The notes below the pieces were generated by a model that worked only from the letters and a program-made list of their open reading frames with translations, searched no databases and had not been told where the DNA came from. Source: Lyngbya sp. PCC 8106 (lineage in GTDB: Bacteria > Cyanobacteriota > Cyanobacteriia > Cyanobacteriales > Microcoleaceae). Taken from it: a DNA stretch of 64,000 bases. The DNA lies in contig NZ_AAVU01000002.1 in assembly GCF_000169095.1 (NCBI RefSeq), positions 124,001 through 188,000 on the forward strand, written 5' to 3'. Shown here piece by piece: positions 52,279 through 60,860 of this stretch (position 1 is its first letter; each line of letters starts with the position of its first letter). The position numbers and the translations under genes were made by a program.

Positions 52279-53265
52279 ATGAATACAGTCGATTATCTCC
52301 GCATTAGCCTAATAGACCGTTGTAACTTCCGATGTCAATATTGTATGCCGGAAGGGGCGGAAATCGACTATATTTTGCAGCAGAACCTCCTCACCAACGA
52401 TGAACTGTTAACGCTGCTGCGAGAGGTATTTATTCCGGTGGGGTTTACTCGCTTTCGGCTAACAGGCGGTGAACCGTTGTTGCGTCCGGGGGTGGTAAAC
52501 TTAGTCAAAGAAATTGCGGCTTTTCCCGAAACTCAAGATTTGGCGATGACCACCAACGCCTTTTTACTTGCAAACAGGGCGCAATCGTTGTATGATGCAG
52601 GGTTAAGACGGATTAATATTAGCTTAGATTCTCTCGATCCTGATACGTTTAATCAGATTATTGGTAATCGAGGACGCGATCGCTGGCAACAGGTTTGGGA
52701 CGGTATTCAAGCCGCTTATCGAGTTGGGTTCGATCCCCTGAAGTTGAATGTGGTGGTAATTCCAGGGGTAAACGATCAAGAAGTGTTAGACCTGGCTGCT
52801 TTAACGATAGATCGACATTGGCACGTTCGTTTCATTGAGTTTATGCCAATTGGGAATGGTCAATTATTTGATGATTGCGGTTGGATCGCATCAGTTGACC
52901 TCAGACAACAAATTCGCGATCGCTGGGGGTTAACCGAATCTGATGTACGGGGAAACGGCCCTGCGGATGTGTTTCAAATTCCGGGCGCCAAAGGAACACT
53001 GGGCTTTATTAGTCAGATGTCGGAGTGTTTTTGCGATCGCTGTAACCGGATGCGGTTCTCGGCTGATGGTTGGTTGCGTCCCTGTCTCCTCAATGAAACG
53101 GGTCAGATAGACCTTAAAACCCCGCTTCGTCAAGGTGTTTCCTTTGAGGAGTTGCGAGAACGGGTAGAATACCTACTTCGCATCAAACCCGATATCAACT
53201 TCAAACAACGAGAAGCAGGGACAACCGACGGTTATAGTCGCACCATGTCACAAATTGGTGGTTAG
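52279..53265 (+). CDS. moaA: GTP 3',8-cyclase (molybdopterin synthesis)
   Basis: 328 residues. Radical-SAM cluster CNFRCQYC (~14-21), the FTRFRLTGGEPLLRPG motif, the second 4Fe-4S site CFCDRCNRMRFSADGWLRPCL (~254-274), and the essential C-terminal GG (SQIGG). It makes the first intermediate of molybdenum cofactor, needed for example by nitrate reductase. The N-terminus is a few residues shorter than usual, beginning at VDYLRISLIDR. No other moa gene is near. Confidence 0.96.
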   Translation: MNTVDYLRISLIDRCNFRCQYCMPEGAEIDYILQQNLLTNDELLTLLREVFIPVGFTRFRLTGGEPLLRPGVVNLVKEIAAFPETQDLAMTTNAFLLANRAQSLYDAGLRRINISLDSLDPDTFNQIIGNRGRDRWQQVWDGIQAAYRVGFDPLKLNVVVIPGVNDQEVLDLAALTIDRHWHVRFIEFMPIGNGQLFDDCGWIASVDLRQQIRDRWGLTESDVRGNGPADVFQIPGAKGTLGFISQMSECFCDRCNRMRFSADGWLRPCLLNETGQIDLKTPLRQGVSFEELRERVEYLLRIKPDINFKQREAGTTDGYSRTMSQIGG

Positions 53266-53362
53266 TTGTTGAGAGGGGAGAGGAGAAGAAAGCAGCGTTA
53301 TTGTTTTGATTCCCTTCTCAAATTCTTCCTTCCTCCGCTAACAACCAACCCACAAACCATAA

Positions 53363-53971
53363 TTAAGCTTGACGTGAGTAATACTCAACCACCAACAGTT
53401 CGTTAACTTGGAGTGCGACCCATTCGCGATCAATAACACTATTCACCTTAGCGAGCAGTTTTTCTTTGTCTAACTCCAGGTGAGAGGGAACATTCGCTAA
53501 ACCCGGATACTGGAGGTTGGCTTTCACCATTTCGCGAGATTTTTCCTTGTTTCTGATCCCAACTACATCTCCAGGACGACACTGATAGCTAGCCACATCG
53601 ACCACCCGATCATTAACGGTAACATGACCATGATTGACTAACTGACGAGCGCCGGGAATTGTCGGAGCCATCCCTAACCGGAAGATGGTGTTATCCAGAC
53701 GCATCTCTAACATTTGTAGCAAAACTTGACCCGTTGAACCTGTGGCTCGACGTGCTTTTTTGACATAACGCAGCAATTGCTTTTCAGAAAGACCGTAGTT
53801 GAACCGGAGTTTCTGCTTTTCTTCCAAACGAATCGCATATTCAGAGCGTTTGCGACGGGCTTGACCGTGTTGACCTGGGGGATAAGCGCGTCTAGCGACT
53901 TTCCGAGTTAATCCGGGTAAGTCTCCTAAACGACGAACAATCCTTAGACGGGGGCCTCTATATCGAGACAT
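53363..53971 (-). CDS. rpsD: 30S ribosomal protein S4
   Basis: 202 residues, full length. MSRYRGPRLRIVRRLGDLPGLTRK start, S4 RNA-binding domain MRLDNTIFRLGMAPTIPGARQLVNHGHVTVNDRVVDVASY (~88-128), and the LLVVEYYSRQA end of cyanobacterial and plastid S4. It stands alone, as usual in cyanobacteria. Confidence 0.98.
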   Translation of the reverse strand: MSRYRGPRLRIVRRLGDLPGLTRKVARRAYPPGQHGQARRKRSEYAIRLEEKQKLRFNYGLSEKQLLRYVKKARRATGSTGQVLLQMLEMRLDNTIFRLGMAPTIPGARQLVNHGHVTVNDRVVDVASYQCRPGDVVGIRNKEKSREMVKANLQYPGLANVPSHLELDKEKLLAKVNSVIDREWVALQVNELLVVEYYSRQA

Positions 53972-54120
53972 TTAACTTCCTCTCTCCATAATATTTATTA
54001 CCAAACCTCTATTTTAGTCTTCTACCACACCAACAATCAACTCCTAATTTGAAGTCGAGCCAGAAGCGAAAAAGTAATGATATGATAATCGGGAACTTTG
54101 ACTAACGGTTATAGTAAAAT

Positions 54121-54200
54121 CTGTTCTGTGGTGGTGCGTGTTCCCTTGCAACTTGCGGGGTCAGACCGCAATGAAGGCTGAGTATTCTATAACTGCTGCA
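54121..54200 (+). ncRNA. Structured segment, possible small RNA or leader
   Basis: Between rpsD and the next plus-strand gene. TTGCGG-GGTCAGA-CCGCAA (54153-54171) is a perfect 6-bp hairpin in an otherwise gene-free stretch. The preceding GTTCCCTTGCAACTT and the GGTCAG recall small SRP RNA, but the GGAAGGAAGCAGCC part is missing, so I do not call it that. Low confidence. Confidence 0.2.
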
Positions 54201-54235
54201 AAATCTTCTCGATCGCCTTTTATTTATAATTTGCT

Positions 54236-54826
54236 ATGATTTCTTCTTTGTTATCCCGTTGGACTTTTTTTAGATTTTCCGACAATAGACAGCAGGGTTG
54301 GCGCTGGTTGTCGAGAATAGTATTATCAATGGGTACGGTGAGTTTGCTGGCTGCTCCTGTGACTGCGTTTCCCTCGTTTAATTTAGTCAATGATAAAGAT
54401 TACAGAAGGTGTGCTGAGGGTTTACGCGATGCCGGAATTACCCCTCTACTCTCCTCTCAAGCCTGTGCGGGGGTAATTCGTCCTCGAGATTTATCGGAAT
54501 GTGTCGTCAGCATTGGCAATACTGGACAAATTAGCAGTGAAGAAGCGCTGGTGGGTTGTGTGAGTGTGCGGCGTCCGAAAGAATTAGGAATTTGTGTTAG
54601 TGATATTGTTACAGAAGGTCGCGGCGTTGAACCGTTGAATGTGTTAAATAGTTGTGCATTAAGTCTATTACCCGAACGTCATTCTTTTTGTGTTCTGGGA
54701 TTAGCAGAAGTTAATCGAGATGTTCCGGTTGATGACTTATTAAATATTTGTCTGAACCCACCGGAACAGTTTACGGATTTGGATTTGGAGTTGCAGGCGG
54801 AAACTGAGACGGATGAACCTCGGTAG
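54236..54826 (+). CDS. Secreted cysteine-repeat protein of unknown function
   Basis: 196 residues. A membrane/signal segment (~28-45; IVLSMGTVSLLAAPVTAF) is followed by a domain of about five repeats, each with spaced Cys (RRCAEGL..GITPLLSSQACAGVIRPRDLSECVVSIG; EEALVGCVSVRRPKELGICVSDI; LNSCALSLLPERHSFCVLGL). Likely disulfide-rich in the periplasm. A family of unknown function. Its last 56 bases overlap the convergent hupW gene. Confidence 0.75.
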   Translation: MISSLLSRWTFFRFSDNRQQGWRWLSRIVLSMGTVSLLAAPVTAFPSFNLVNDKDYRRCAEGLRDAGITPLLSSQACAGVIRPRDLSECVVSIGNTGQISSEEALVGCVSVRRPKELGICVSDIVTEGRGVEPLNVLNSCALSLLPERHSFCVLGLAEVNRDVPVDDLLNICLNPPEQFTDLDLELQAETETDEPR

Positions 54827-55283
54827 AATTAATCGTATTTAACAGCATTTGAAAGACTTTTTCTGCTGCTTGTTCAACGGATGGACTTAGTTCCCAACCA
54901 AACTCTAAACATTCAGCTTCGATTAAATAAACGCTAACATCCTGCGGGAAGTTGTCTTGAAAAATACGACGACCCGCAGCTAAAGCATGATCCCATCGAA
55001 AATCATGTAAATTGTAACTGGCTTCGGGTAATTGTTCAAGTTCTGTACCGGGAACTTCAAAAACTGCACCTGCTTCTGAACCGCTTGAACTCGCATCAAT
55101 AATGATTAATTGTTGGCTTCCTCTGGCTTGGAACATGACTTCCATTCCCGCCGTTCCACAGTCAAATATTCGTATGTTTGGATGAGGGTTTTGGCTGAGA
55201 TATTGTTGTAAACGTTGAGCGACAATTACTCCGACTGCATCATCACAGCGATTGAGATTTCCACATCCTATAATCGTTAGCAT
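54771..55283 (-). CDS. hupW: Hydrogenase maturation protease for HupL
   Basis: 170 residues from the ATG at 55283 (MLTIIGCGNLNRCDDAVG); the longer frame starts at TTG with an unlikely leader. GCGN, DDAVGV, FDCGTAGMEVMF and IDASSSGSEAG match the HyaD/HybD/HupW peptidases, with Ni-binding Asp/Glu/His (DFRWDHALAAG). It clips the C-terminal tail of the hydrogenase large subunit after nickel insertion. It is on the same strand as hupSL, 1.4 kb downstream, with the Uma2 and DUF6883/DUF4926 genes between. Confidence 0.9.
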   Translation of the reverse strand: MLTIIGCGNLNRCDDAVGVIVAQRLQQYLSQNPHPNIRIFDCGTAGMEVMFQARGSQQLIIIDASSSGSEAGAVFEVPGTELEQLPEASYNLHDFRWDHALAAGRRIFQDNFPQDVSVYLIEAECLEFGWELSPSVEQAAEKVFQMLLNTINSTEVHPSQFPPATPNPNP

Positions 55284-55322
55284 TGATTCGTTAAATATTA
55301 TTGTAACCGATAGTTGTACAAC

Positions 55323-55880
55323 ATGATCACAACCAAATCTCAACTCACTCTAGAAGAATTTCTCGCCCTGACCGAAACCGACTTAAACTATGAATTAGTG
55401 AATGGAGAAGCAGTTCCTAAAATGGCACCCAAACGTTTTCATTCTCGACTGACAGGTACTTTGTATATCCTCCTAACCGAATGGTGTAAAAACCAAGGAG
55501 AAGTGGGGATAGAATGGGCTGTTGTTCTCAAAAGAAATAATCGAGATTGGGTGACGATTCCCGACTTACTTTATATTTCCTACACTCGTCTTCCGTTAGA
55601 ACGATTTGAGGATGAAGCTTGTCCGGTTCCTCCAGAATTAGCCATTGAAATTATATCACCCGACCAAACATTTGGGGAGATTAGCGAAAAAGCAATTGAT
55701 TATCTCAATGCGGGAGTATTGAGGGTTTGGGTGGTTGACGCGAAAGCAAAAACGATTACCATTTTTTATCCCGACGCACCCCCGCAAACGAAACGAAATG
55801 AAGCAAGTTTGAATGATAATTTATTAGAAGGAATAACATTTAACCCCCAACAAATTTTTCAACAAGCAGGTATTGTTTAA
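55323..55880 (+). CDS. Uma2-family (DUF820) nuclease-like protein
   Basis: 185 residues from the ATG at 55323; a TTG three codons earlier is less likely. PD-(D/E)XK-type layout: LTLEEFLALTETDLNYELVNGEAVPKM, IPDLLYIS, and PPELAIEIISPDQTFGEISEKAIDYLNAGVLRVWVVDAKAKTITIF, with the Asp, Glu and Lys-region typical of Uma2. Highly multiplied in cyanobacteria, probably linked to mobile DNA. The role is unknown. Confidence 0.9.
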   Translation: MITTKSQLTLEEFLALTETDLNYELVNGEAVPKMAPKRFHSRLTGTLYILLTEWCKNQGEVGIEWAVVLKRNNRDWVTIPDLLYISYTRLPLERFEDEACPVPPELAIEIISPDQTFGEISEKAIDYLNAGVLRVWVVDAKAKTITIFYPDAPPQTKRNEASLNDNLLEGITFNPQQIFQQAGIV

Positions 55881-55940
55881 AATGAATCTAAATTTCAACA
55901 ATTCGCTGAAATTCTCGAAAGTCAGGAAAAAATTATCGGG

Positions 55941-56231
55941 TCAAACTGCCATTATTTCTGAACCTGATTTGACCAACTTTAACTGATGAGGATAAACAGT
56001 TTCCACGCCAATTGTTTCCATAAATACATCGGGTTCATTCTCTGTCGCCGGAATAAAATTTCCTTCGGCTTCTGCTTTAACCCATCCGCCAAATAACTCA
56101 ACAAGATAGGCTTCATTGTGATTGAAAACCTCAACAATAGTTCCGGCTGTTCCTTTGGGTGCAATCCCGCCATCGGAAAGAGAAATCGCTTCTGTTAAAC
56201 TAACCGCATCAAATAACTGAAATTGTTTCAT
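55941..56231 (-). CDS. DUF4926 protein
   Basis: 96 residues from the ATG at 56231, which overlaps the stop of the upstream DUF6883 gene (ATGA). LFDAVSLTEAISLSDGGIAPKGTAGTIVEVFNHNEAYLVELFGG is the SH3-like DUF4926 core. Found next to DUF6883 in many cyanobacteria, so the two look like a toxin-antitoxin-like or immunity pair (inference). Confidence 0.85.
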   Translation of the reverse strand: MKQFQLFDAVSLTEAISLSDGGIAPKGTAGTIVEVFNHNEAYLVELFGGWVKAEAEGNFIPATENEPDVFMETIGVETVYPHQLKLVKSGSEIMAV

Positions 56232-56572
56232 TGCTGCCTCCCATATCGTTCTGGAAATGCGGTGACAAATCGAGCAACGTCTTCGCCAAAGCGTACAATC
56301 CAAATTGTACGGATTTGCCAAGATACTCCAGATATACCTGTTACTAGGATAACAGCTTGATAGCGATCGCCATAATCATTCTGTCCGACTAATTGTAACT
56401 GTTCCAACGAGAGTTGAGCAAGAATTACCTCTCGAAGCACTTCTGGAGACTCAAACCCCATGATTTGACGCCAGAATTTTTGTTTGTCACCACCGACACC
56501 CGGTTGACTAGCACGGTTAAGCAGGTATTGGGCTTTTGCAAGGGGAAAGTCCAAACGAGTGGGTGCAGTCAT
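56228..56572 (-). CDS. DUF6883 protein
   Basis: 114 residues. LDFPLAKAQYLLNRASQPGVGGDKQKFWRQIMGFESPEVLREVILAQL and RYQAVILVTGISGVSWQIRTIWIV fit DUF6883, a small family often in the toxin part of polymorphic or TA-like modules. Translationally coupled to the DUF4926 gene by a 4-base overlap. Inserted between hupL and hupW. Confidence 0.82.
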   Translation of the reverse strand: MTAPTRLDFPLAKAQYLLNRASQPGVGGDKQKFWRQIMGFESPEVLREVILAQLSLEQLQLVGQNDYGDRYQAVILVTGISGVSWQIRTIWIVRFGEDVARFVTAFPERYGRQQ

Positions 56573-56632
56573 ACAAACTTGAAAGACAGGAAAATTTGTT
56601 CCAAGATGACAATTATAGTTTCAGTTAAGAGA

Positions 56633-56647
56633 GTGGGCATAGCCCAC
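56633..56647. repeat. Short dispersed palindrome downstream of hupL
   Basis: GTGGGC-ATA-GCCCAC followed by CCTAC, a form of the GTAGGGTGGGC palindrome common in cyanobacteria. It lies 14 bases after the hupL stop; without a T-run it is at best a weak terminator. Confidence 0.5.
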
Positions 56648-56660
56648 CCTACAAATCGTT

Positions 56661-58274
56661 TTAAGCAGTACGGAACCGGGCTAATTCTTCACCTGTTTTC
56701 GCATCATGGGCGTGAACAGTACAGACTAAACAAGAGTCAAAAGAACGGGCAACATGACCCACTTCTACAGGGTCATTTTTATCAGCAATAGGAGTCCCAA
56801 TTAACGCTTCTTCGATAGGGCCACGAATTCCTTCACCGTCACGAGGGCCGATATTCCAAGTCGAAGGGGCGATAACTTGATAGTTCTTAATTTTACCGTC
56901 TTCGACTTCCACCCAATGACACAAGGCGCCGCGACTGGCTTCTGTCGCCCCCCAACCCCGTCCGTCTTTTTGGGTGGGTTTGATATACCAAGGGTCACGC
57001 AGTTTAAACTCGCGCAGACAGCGTTCGACTTCTCGATATAATTTCACTTGTTCGTGCATTCGGGCTAACTGACGTAGATGCACACTCGGCCCTCCCATTT
57101 TCTTGAACATATCGAGAATAAAGCCATCATAATGCTGCCAACTCTCACCATGACGTCCGCCTGCAACGAGTTGACGAGAAAGTGAACCGACTTCCATCCG
57201 TCCAAAATCTTGATGTTTAACCGCAGTTCCCCAGGTATAGGCCCCGTCTTGGAAATTGACATCGTTATTTTGTTGGGGAACCGTAAAACGGTCAAAAGGA
57301 TGCACATCTTCGTTGCCTTCCTCGTACCAAGCATGGGTGGTATTCTCGCGAGTGAAATGATGTTCCATCAGTTGATGGGTGTCGCTAAAACTATCATAAA
57401 CCCCACTTTTCATAATCACCGCCCCATTGCGTCCGGCAATTGTTGGGCGTTGATATTTATCTTCGTGGGGAAGATAACCCCAAGTCATGTATTTACCCGT
57501 TCCCATCCCGAATTTATCCAAACCAATATCTAACCCCATTCGCCAATAAAAGCCTAAGTCGGAGTTGAGATGATTGGGACTTTCATTCAACCAGTCCATA
57601 AAATCATCATAGGACTGAATTTCTTCATAACGTTCCAACGAACACCCTAACCAAACGGGTTCTAACCAGTTCGTGCGGAAATATTCTAAAATCGACCAAG
57701 CCCGAGTAATATCGGTTAAAGTGGGCGCACACATCACGCCACCGGGAACCATAAAGCTAGAATGGGGCCATTGCCCGCCAAACAACGCATAAATTTCAAC
57801 GGGTTTTGCGGAAATGGTGACGCCAATTTCATAGGATTTTCCGGTATAAGCTGAAAACCGACGACAAGCTTCTTCGTAAAAAGGGCTATTTTGATATTTT
57901 TTATTGGTTAGGTCGATAGCAAACAAGCCGTAAAAATAACGAGGATGGCTTTGAATGGTTTCGACTAACTGACCTAAATTTCTTGCTAAAATCGCATTGC
58001 GAGGAACTTCGGTTTCCCAAGCGGTATCCAACGCCCAAGATGCACAAGTCAGGTGAGAGGCTCCACAAATTCCACAAATTCTGGGCGTAACAATTAATCC
58101 GGCTTGGGGGTCTTTGCCTCGGAGGATGACTTCAAACCCGCGAAATAGTTGGGCTTGTGTCCAAGCATTAACGACCTGGCCGTCTTGGATATCGACTCGG
58201 ACATCTAAGTCTCCTTCGACTCGGCCAACGGGAGATATATCTAAAGTTTCGACAGATGTTCGTTGTGCAACCAT
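56661..58274 (-). CDS. hupL: Uptake [NiFe]-hydrogenase large subunit
   Basis: 537 residues. The four Ni ligands are in RICGICG (Cys ~67 and 70) and DSCLVCTVH (Cys ~515 and 518). After His 521 a 16-residue tail (starting AHDAKTGEELAR) remains for removal by HupW. The proximal GWGATEASRGALCHWVEVEDGKI is typical of the group. The gene is uninterrupted; there is no xisC-type excision element as in some heterocyst-formers. The enzyme recycles H2 made by nitrogenase, at the thylakoid or cytoplasmic membrane. It is 118 bases after hupS. Confidence 0.97.
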   Translation of the reverse strand: MVAQRTSVETLDISPVGRVEGDLDVRVDIQDGQVVNAWTQAQLFRGFEVILRGKDPQAGLIVTPRICGICGASHLTCASWALDTAWETEVPRNAILARNLGQLVETIQSHPRYFYGLFAIDLTNKKYQNSPFYEEACRRFSAYTGKSYEIGVTISAKPVEIYALFGGQWPHSSFMVPGGVMCAPTLTDITRAWSILEYFRTNWLEPVWLGCSLERYEEIQSYDDFMDWLNESPNHLNSDLGFYWRMGLDIGLDKFGMGTGKYMTWGYLPHEDKYQRPTIAGRNGAVIMKSGVYDSFSDTHQLMEHHFTRENTTHAWYEEGNEDVHPFDRFTVPQQNNDVNFQDGAYTWGTAVKHQDFGRMEVGSLSRQLVAGGRHGESWQHYDGFILDMFKKMGGPSVHLRQLARMHEQVKLYREVERCLREFKLRDPWYIKPTQKDGRGWGATEASRGALCHWVEVEDGKIKNYQVIAPSTWNIGPRDGEGIRGPIEEALIGTPIADKNDPVEVGHVARSFDSCLVCTVHAHDAKTGEELARFRTA

Positions 58275-58306
58275 GTTGTTTTCTCTATTAATTTAGGGGA
58301 TAGAGG

Positions 58307-58355
58307 ACAGGTAACAGAGGACAAAGATGAATGATGAATCTTCCCTGTTACCTGT
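58307..58355 (-). promoter_or_regulatory. hupS-hupL intergenic hairpin
   Basis: ACAGGTAACAG (58307-58317) pairs with CTGTTACCTGT (58345-58355), extended by GGA/TCC past one bulged A. An 11-14-bp stem in the 118-base gap of the hupSL transcript. A hairpin at this place has been described in other cyanobacteria and may protect or tune the downstream message. Confidence 0.65.
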
Positions 58356-58392
58356 GTTTCCTCTTTATTGGTATCTATTTCAAAGCCGTTTG

Positions 58393-59355
58393 TTAAACAG
58401 TGAAAATGTCTTCTTCTGCCCATTTCGGGGTTGAATCTTTGGCGACAACGGTTAATAGGGCGTAGTCTTTGCGGTTGACACCTGTGGGTAATTCTTTGGG
58501 AACTCCCATCACGGTTTGGGTTTTAAAGACGGTGCCGGGTTGCAGGTCATGGAACGGAAATTCAGGTTCGGTACAGCCCAGACAAGGCATTCCAGCGCGG
58601 GTTTTAGAAGAAACGCGGTTCCACAAAATCCGGTTACAGGAAGAATGAGTCATCGGTCCGCGACACCCTAAGTCGTAAAAGAGACAACCGCCCCGTTGTC
58701 CGAAGTCGGAGGTTGAGGCTTTGTAGGCAAAGTGAATGTTGCGAGTACATCCGGTTTGGGTGAAACTCTTGAAGAAGGTTTCGGGGCGATGAAATTCGTC
58801 TAGGGTGATATCATCTAGCCTTCCGGTGGAAACGGCGACTAAAATTTGAGTTATCCAGTCGGGATGGGCGGGACAACCGGGAATATTGATAACGGGAAAT
58901 CCAGCTTGACTGAGGTAGTCGGGGCCGAGAAAGCCGCCTTTTTGCCGTTTGAGAAATTGTAACCCTTCGGACTCGCTAGGGTTGGGTGACATCGCGGGAA
59001 TACCGCCATAGGTGGCACAGTCTCCGATAGCGACGACGAATTTAGCGACTTGGGAGAGGTCGGATAACCAGTCTTTCATTGGACGGTCTGCGAAACGGTT
59101 CCATTCTCCTGTGCCTTTGGGGGCGTTGACGACGCTACCTTCAAAGACGAGGATATCAACCGGGATAATTCCGTTGATGCAGTCTCGCAGTAGTTTTTTC
59201 AGGCTTTCTCCGAGTTCGAGTCCCAGGGAGGGATGCCAGAGGAGGTTGATGTTAAAGTCGGTTATTAGGTCACAGACGCTTGGTTCTTCGGCGTTGAGAA
59301 ATGACATGGTGTTTCCTGAACAGGCGCCACCTTGTAGCCAGAGGACGTTAGCCAC
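58393..59355 (-). CDS. hupS: Uptake [NiFe]-hydrogenase small subunit
   Basis: 320 residues, start GTG at 59355 with AAGGAG upstream. LWLQGGACSGNTMSF at the start, DCATYGGIPAMSPNPSES, VINIPGCPAHPDW, and the C-terminal cluster ligands (GCTRNIHFAYKAS, GGCLFYDLGCRGPMTHSSCNRILWN, PCLGCTEPEFPF) define the cyanobacterial HupS with three Fe-S clusters. The second N-terminal cluster position is Asn (CSGN) instead of Cys, as I recall for this subgroup. No Tat signal peptide is present, as in other cyanobacteria. First gene of hupSL. Confidence 0.96.
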   Translation of the reverse strand: MANVLWLQGGACSGNTMSFLNAEEPSVCDLITDFNINLLWHPSLGLELGESLKKLLRDCINGIIPVDILVFEGSVVNAPKGTGEWNRFADRPMKDWLSDLSQVAKFVVAIGDCATYGGIPAMSPNPSESEGLQFLKRQKGGFLGPDYLSQAGFPVINIPGCPAHPDWITQILVAVSTGRLDDITLDEFHRPETFFKSFTQTGCTRNIHFAYKASTSDFGQRGGCLFYDLGCRGPMTHSSCNRILWNRVSSKTRAGMPCLGCTEPEFPFHDLQPGTVFKTQTVMGVPKELPTGVNRKDYALLTVVAKDSTPKWAEEDIFTV

Positions 59356-59862
59356 AATAATTCTCCTTTTGCAATTCGGACAAACAGTTTGGATATTAGA
59401 TGATGACTTTTAACAATTATGTAGTGCAAAACTTTAGATTTTGATCATCATGGCGAATTTTTTTAGATTTATGAGGATTAGATTAACAAAAGTTTTGAGT
59501 CGTTGATTGTTATTGATGAAACAAAATTGACAAAGTTTGAGTTTATCGTTAGATTTGCAGAAATTTTTTTGAGGGGTTTTTTGACGAAAAATTGCTCAAA
59601 AGCACGAACATAGCGAGATTCAAGAACCTTAAAAAAGCCTTAAATTGAGCTTATCTTGACAGAGATGCAATTCAACTAAGCAACGGTATCAGATAATACA
59701 GTTATTTCCGGCAAATAAGGATTAGTTTAAGGCAACAAGAGTGACTATTTTTGCTTAAATTGTTGTTAATTGCTGAGATTGACGTTAACGATTGTGTTGA
59801 GTATTTGCTAATCGCGTCAACCTCAAAAACCATTTGTTAAACCCTTCACCCCTAGAATAGTT
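59356..59862. other. Divergent regulatory region hupS / TPR operon
   Basis: 507 gene-free bases, AT-rich, with a GGAG ribosome site for hupS at its left end and the NtcA-type promoter (59686-59728) in its right half. No coding frame is convincing. Confidence 0.7.
59686..59728 (+). promoter_or_regulatory. NtcA-activated promoter (GTA-N8-TAC with -10 box)
   Basis: GTATCAGATAATAC (59686-59699) is an exact GTA-N8-TAC NtcA site. A TAGTTT box (59723-59728, fitting TAN3T) follows after 23 bases, the classic class II spacing. On the minus strand the matching -10 is absent, so the promoter points to the TPR/NifU/NHL operon. Nitrogen starvation would then induce it together with nitrogen fixation (inference). 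It is 331 bases upstream of hupS. Confidence 0.6.
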
Positions 59863-60846
59863 GTGACACAAAGTTTTACTGATTCTGCTGTTAAAGCCGC
59901 TACTGCTGCGGTTGAGTCTGAAGCCGCTACCGTTGCTGAAAAAGTGCAAATGTTGAGTGAAATTTCACGGGGGTTGCTGCAAAAGCCAAAAGGCATTGAA
60001 CAGATTGAAGCGGCGGTGTTATTATACCGTCAAGCGATTGAGTTGTGCGGTACCGAATATCCTCTTTTAAAAGCACGGGCGACTGTTGGTTTAGGTATTG
60101 CTCTGCGAACTTATCCTGGTGAAAGTTCAGACGGGTTAGTTGCAGCCAAAAAAGTTTTTGAAACGGCATTACCGATTTTACAACAACAAGCTTCCCCGGA
60201 AGAAGTTGCCGAATTGCAGATGAATTTGGGGCTAGTTTTTCAGGCGTTGGTTCCGTTTAATCTCGCCCAAACTAAAGATGCGGTACAAGCGTATCAACAG
60301 GCGTTAGAAGTATTTACGCCGAAGGAATATCCCCAAGAATACGCTATCCTACACAATAATATTGCGATCGCTTATTTGTCAATGTCGATGTCAGGAGATG
60401 GCGAAGATATGCGTCAGGCGTTGGCGGTTCAGTCGTTTGAAGAAGCGTTGAATTGGATTATTTTAACCGATCATCCGTCTGAATATGCGATGTTACAAAA
60501 TAATCTGGGAAATGCGTTGCAATATCTGCCGAGTGTTCATCCGGTTGAGAATAATTTGCGGGCTTTAGAGGCTTATAACGAAGCGTTAAAAGTGCGGACA
60601 GCTAAAGATACGCCAGTTGAGTATGCTAATACAATTGCCAACAAAGCTAATATTTTATTTAATCTTCCAGATGATGTCGAAAATCCAGAAGCTGGAAATC
60701 CCAATCATCTCAAAACTGCAAAGACTCTCTACGAAGAAGCCCAATTAATTTTTACTCAATATGGGGAGTCAGAACGGGCGGAAATGGTCGGTCAGGCGTT
60801 GCAAGATTTGGATGTCGAATTACAAGCGTTGTCTTCTGTAAATTAA
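59863..60846 (+). CDS. TPR protein of the hydrogenase-maturation-type operon
   Basis: 327 residues, start GTG at 59863. About six TPR-like helical pairs (AAVLLYRQAIELCGTEYPLLKARATVGLGIALRTYP; VQAYQQALEVFTPKEYPQEYAILHNNIAIAYL; SFEEALNWIILTDHPSEYAMLQNNLGNALQYL; AYNEALKVRTAKDTPVEYANTIANKANILF). The same set of TPR, small membrane, NifU-like and NHL genes lies near hyp/hup in heterocystous species and was proposed to help mature the hydrogenase small subunit. First gene of the operon. Confidence 0.85.
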   Translation: MTQSFTDSAVKAATAAVESEAATVAEKVQMLSEISRGLLQKPKGIEQIEAAVLLYRQAIELCGTEYPLLKARATVGLGIALRTYPGESSDGLVAAKKVFETALPILQQQASPEEVAELQMNLGLVFQALVPFNLAQTKDAVQAYQQALEVFTPKEYPQEYAILHNNIAIAYLSMSMSGDGEDMRQALAVQSFEEALNWIILTDHPSEYAMLQNNLGNALQYLPSVHPVENNLRALEAYNEALKVRTAKDTPVEYANTIANKANILFNLPDDVENPEAGNPNHLKTAKTLYEEAQLIFTQYGESERAEMVGQALQDLDVELQALSSVN

Positions 60847-60860
60847 ACAAGGAGAAAGGC

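Noticed and set aside
54121..54200. Signal-recognition-particle RNA
   Set aside because: GGTCAG and CTTGCAACTT look alike, but the conserved GGAAGGAAGCAGCC side is missing and CCGCAA pairs with TTGCGG in a different hairpin; kept only as a low-confidence structured RNA.
56661..58274. Excision element (xisC type) in hupL
   Set aside because: The frame is continuous with all four Ni-binding cysteines, so there is no interruption.
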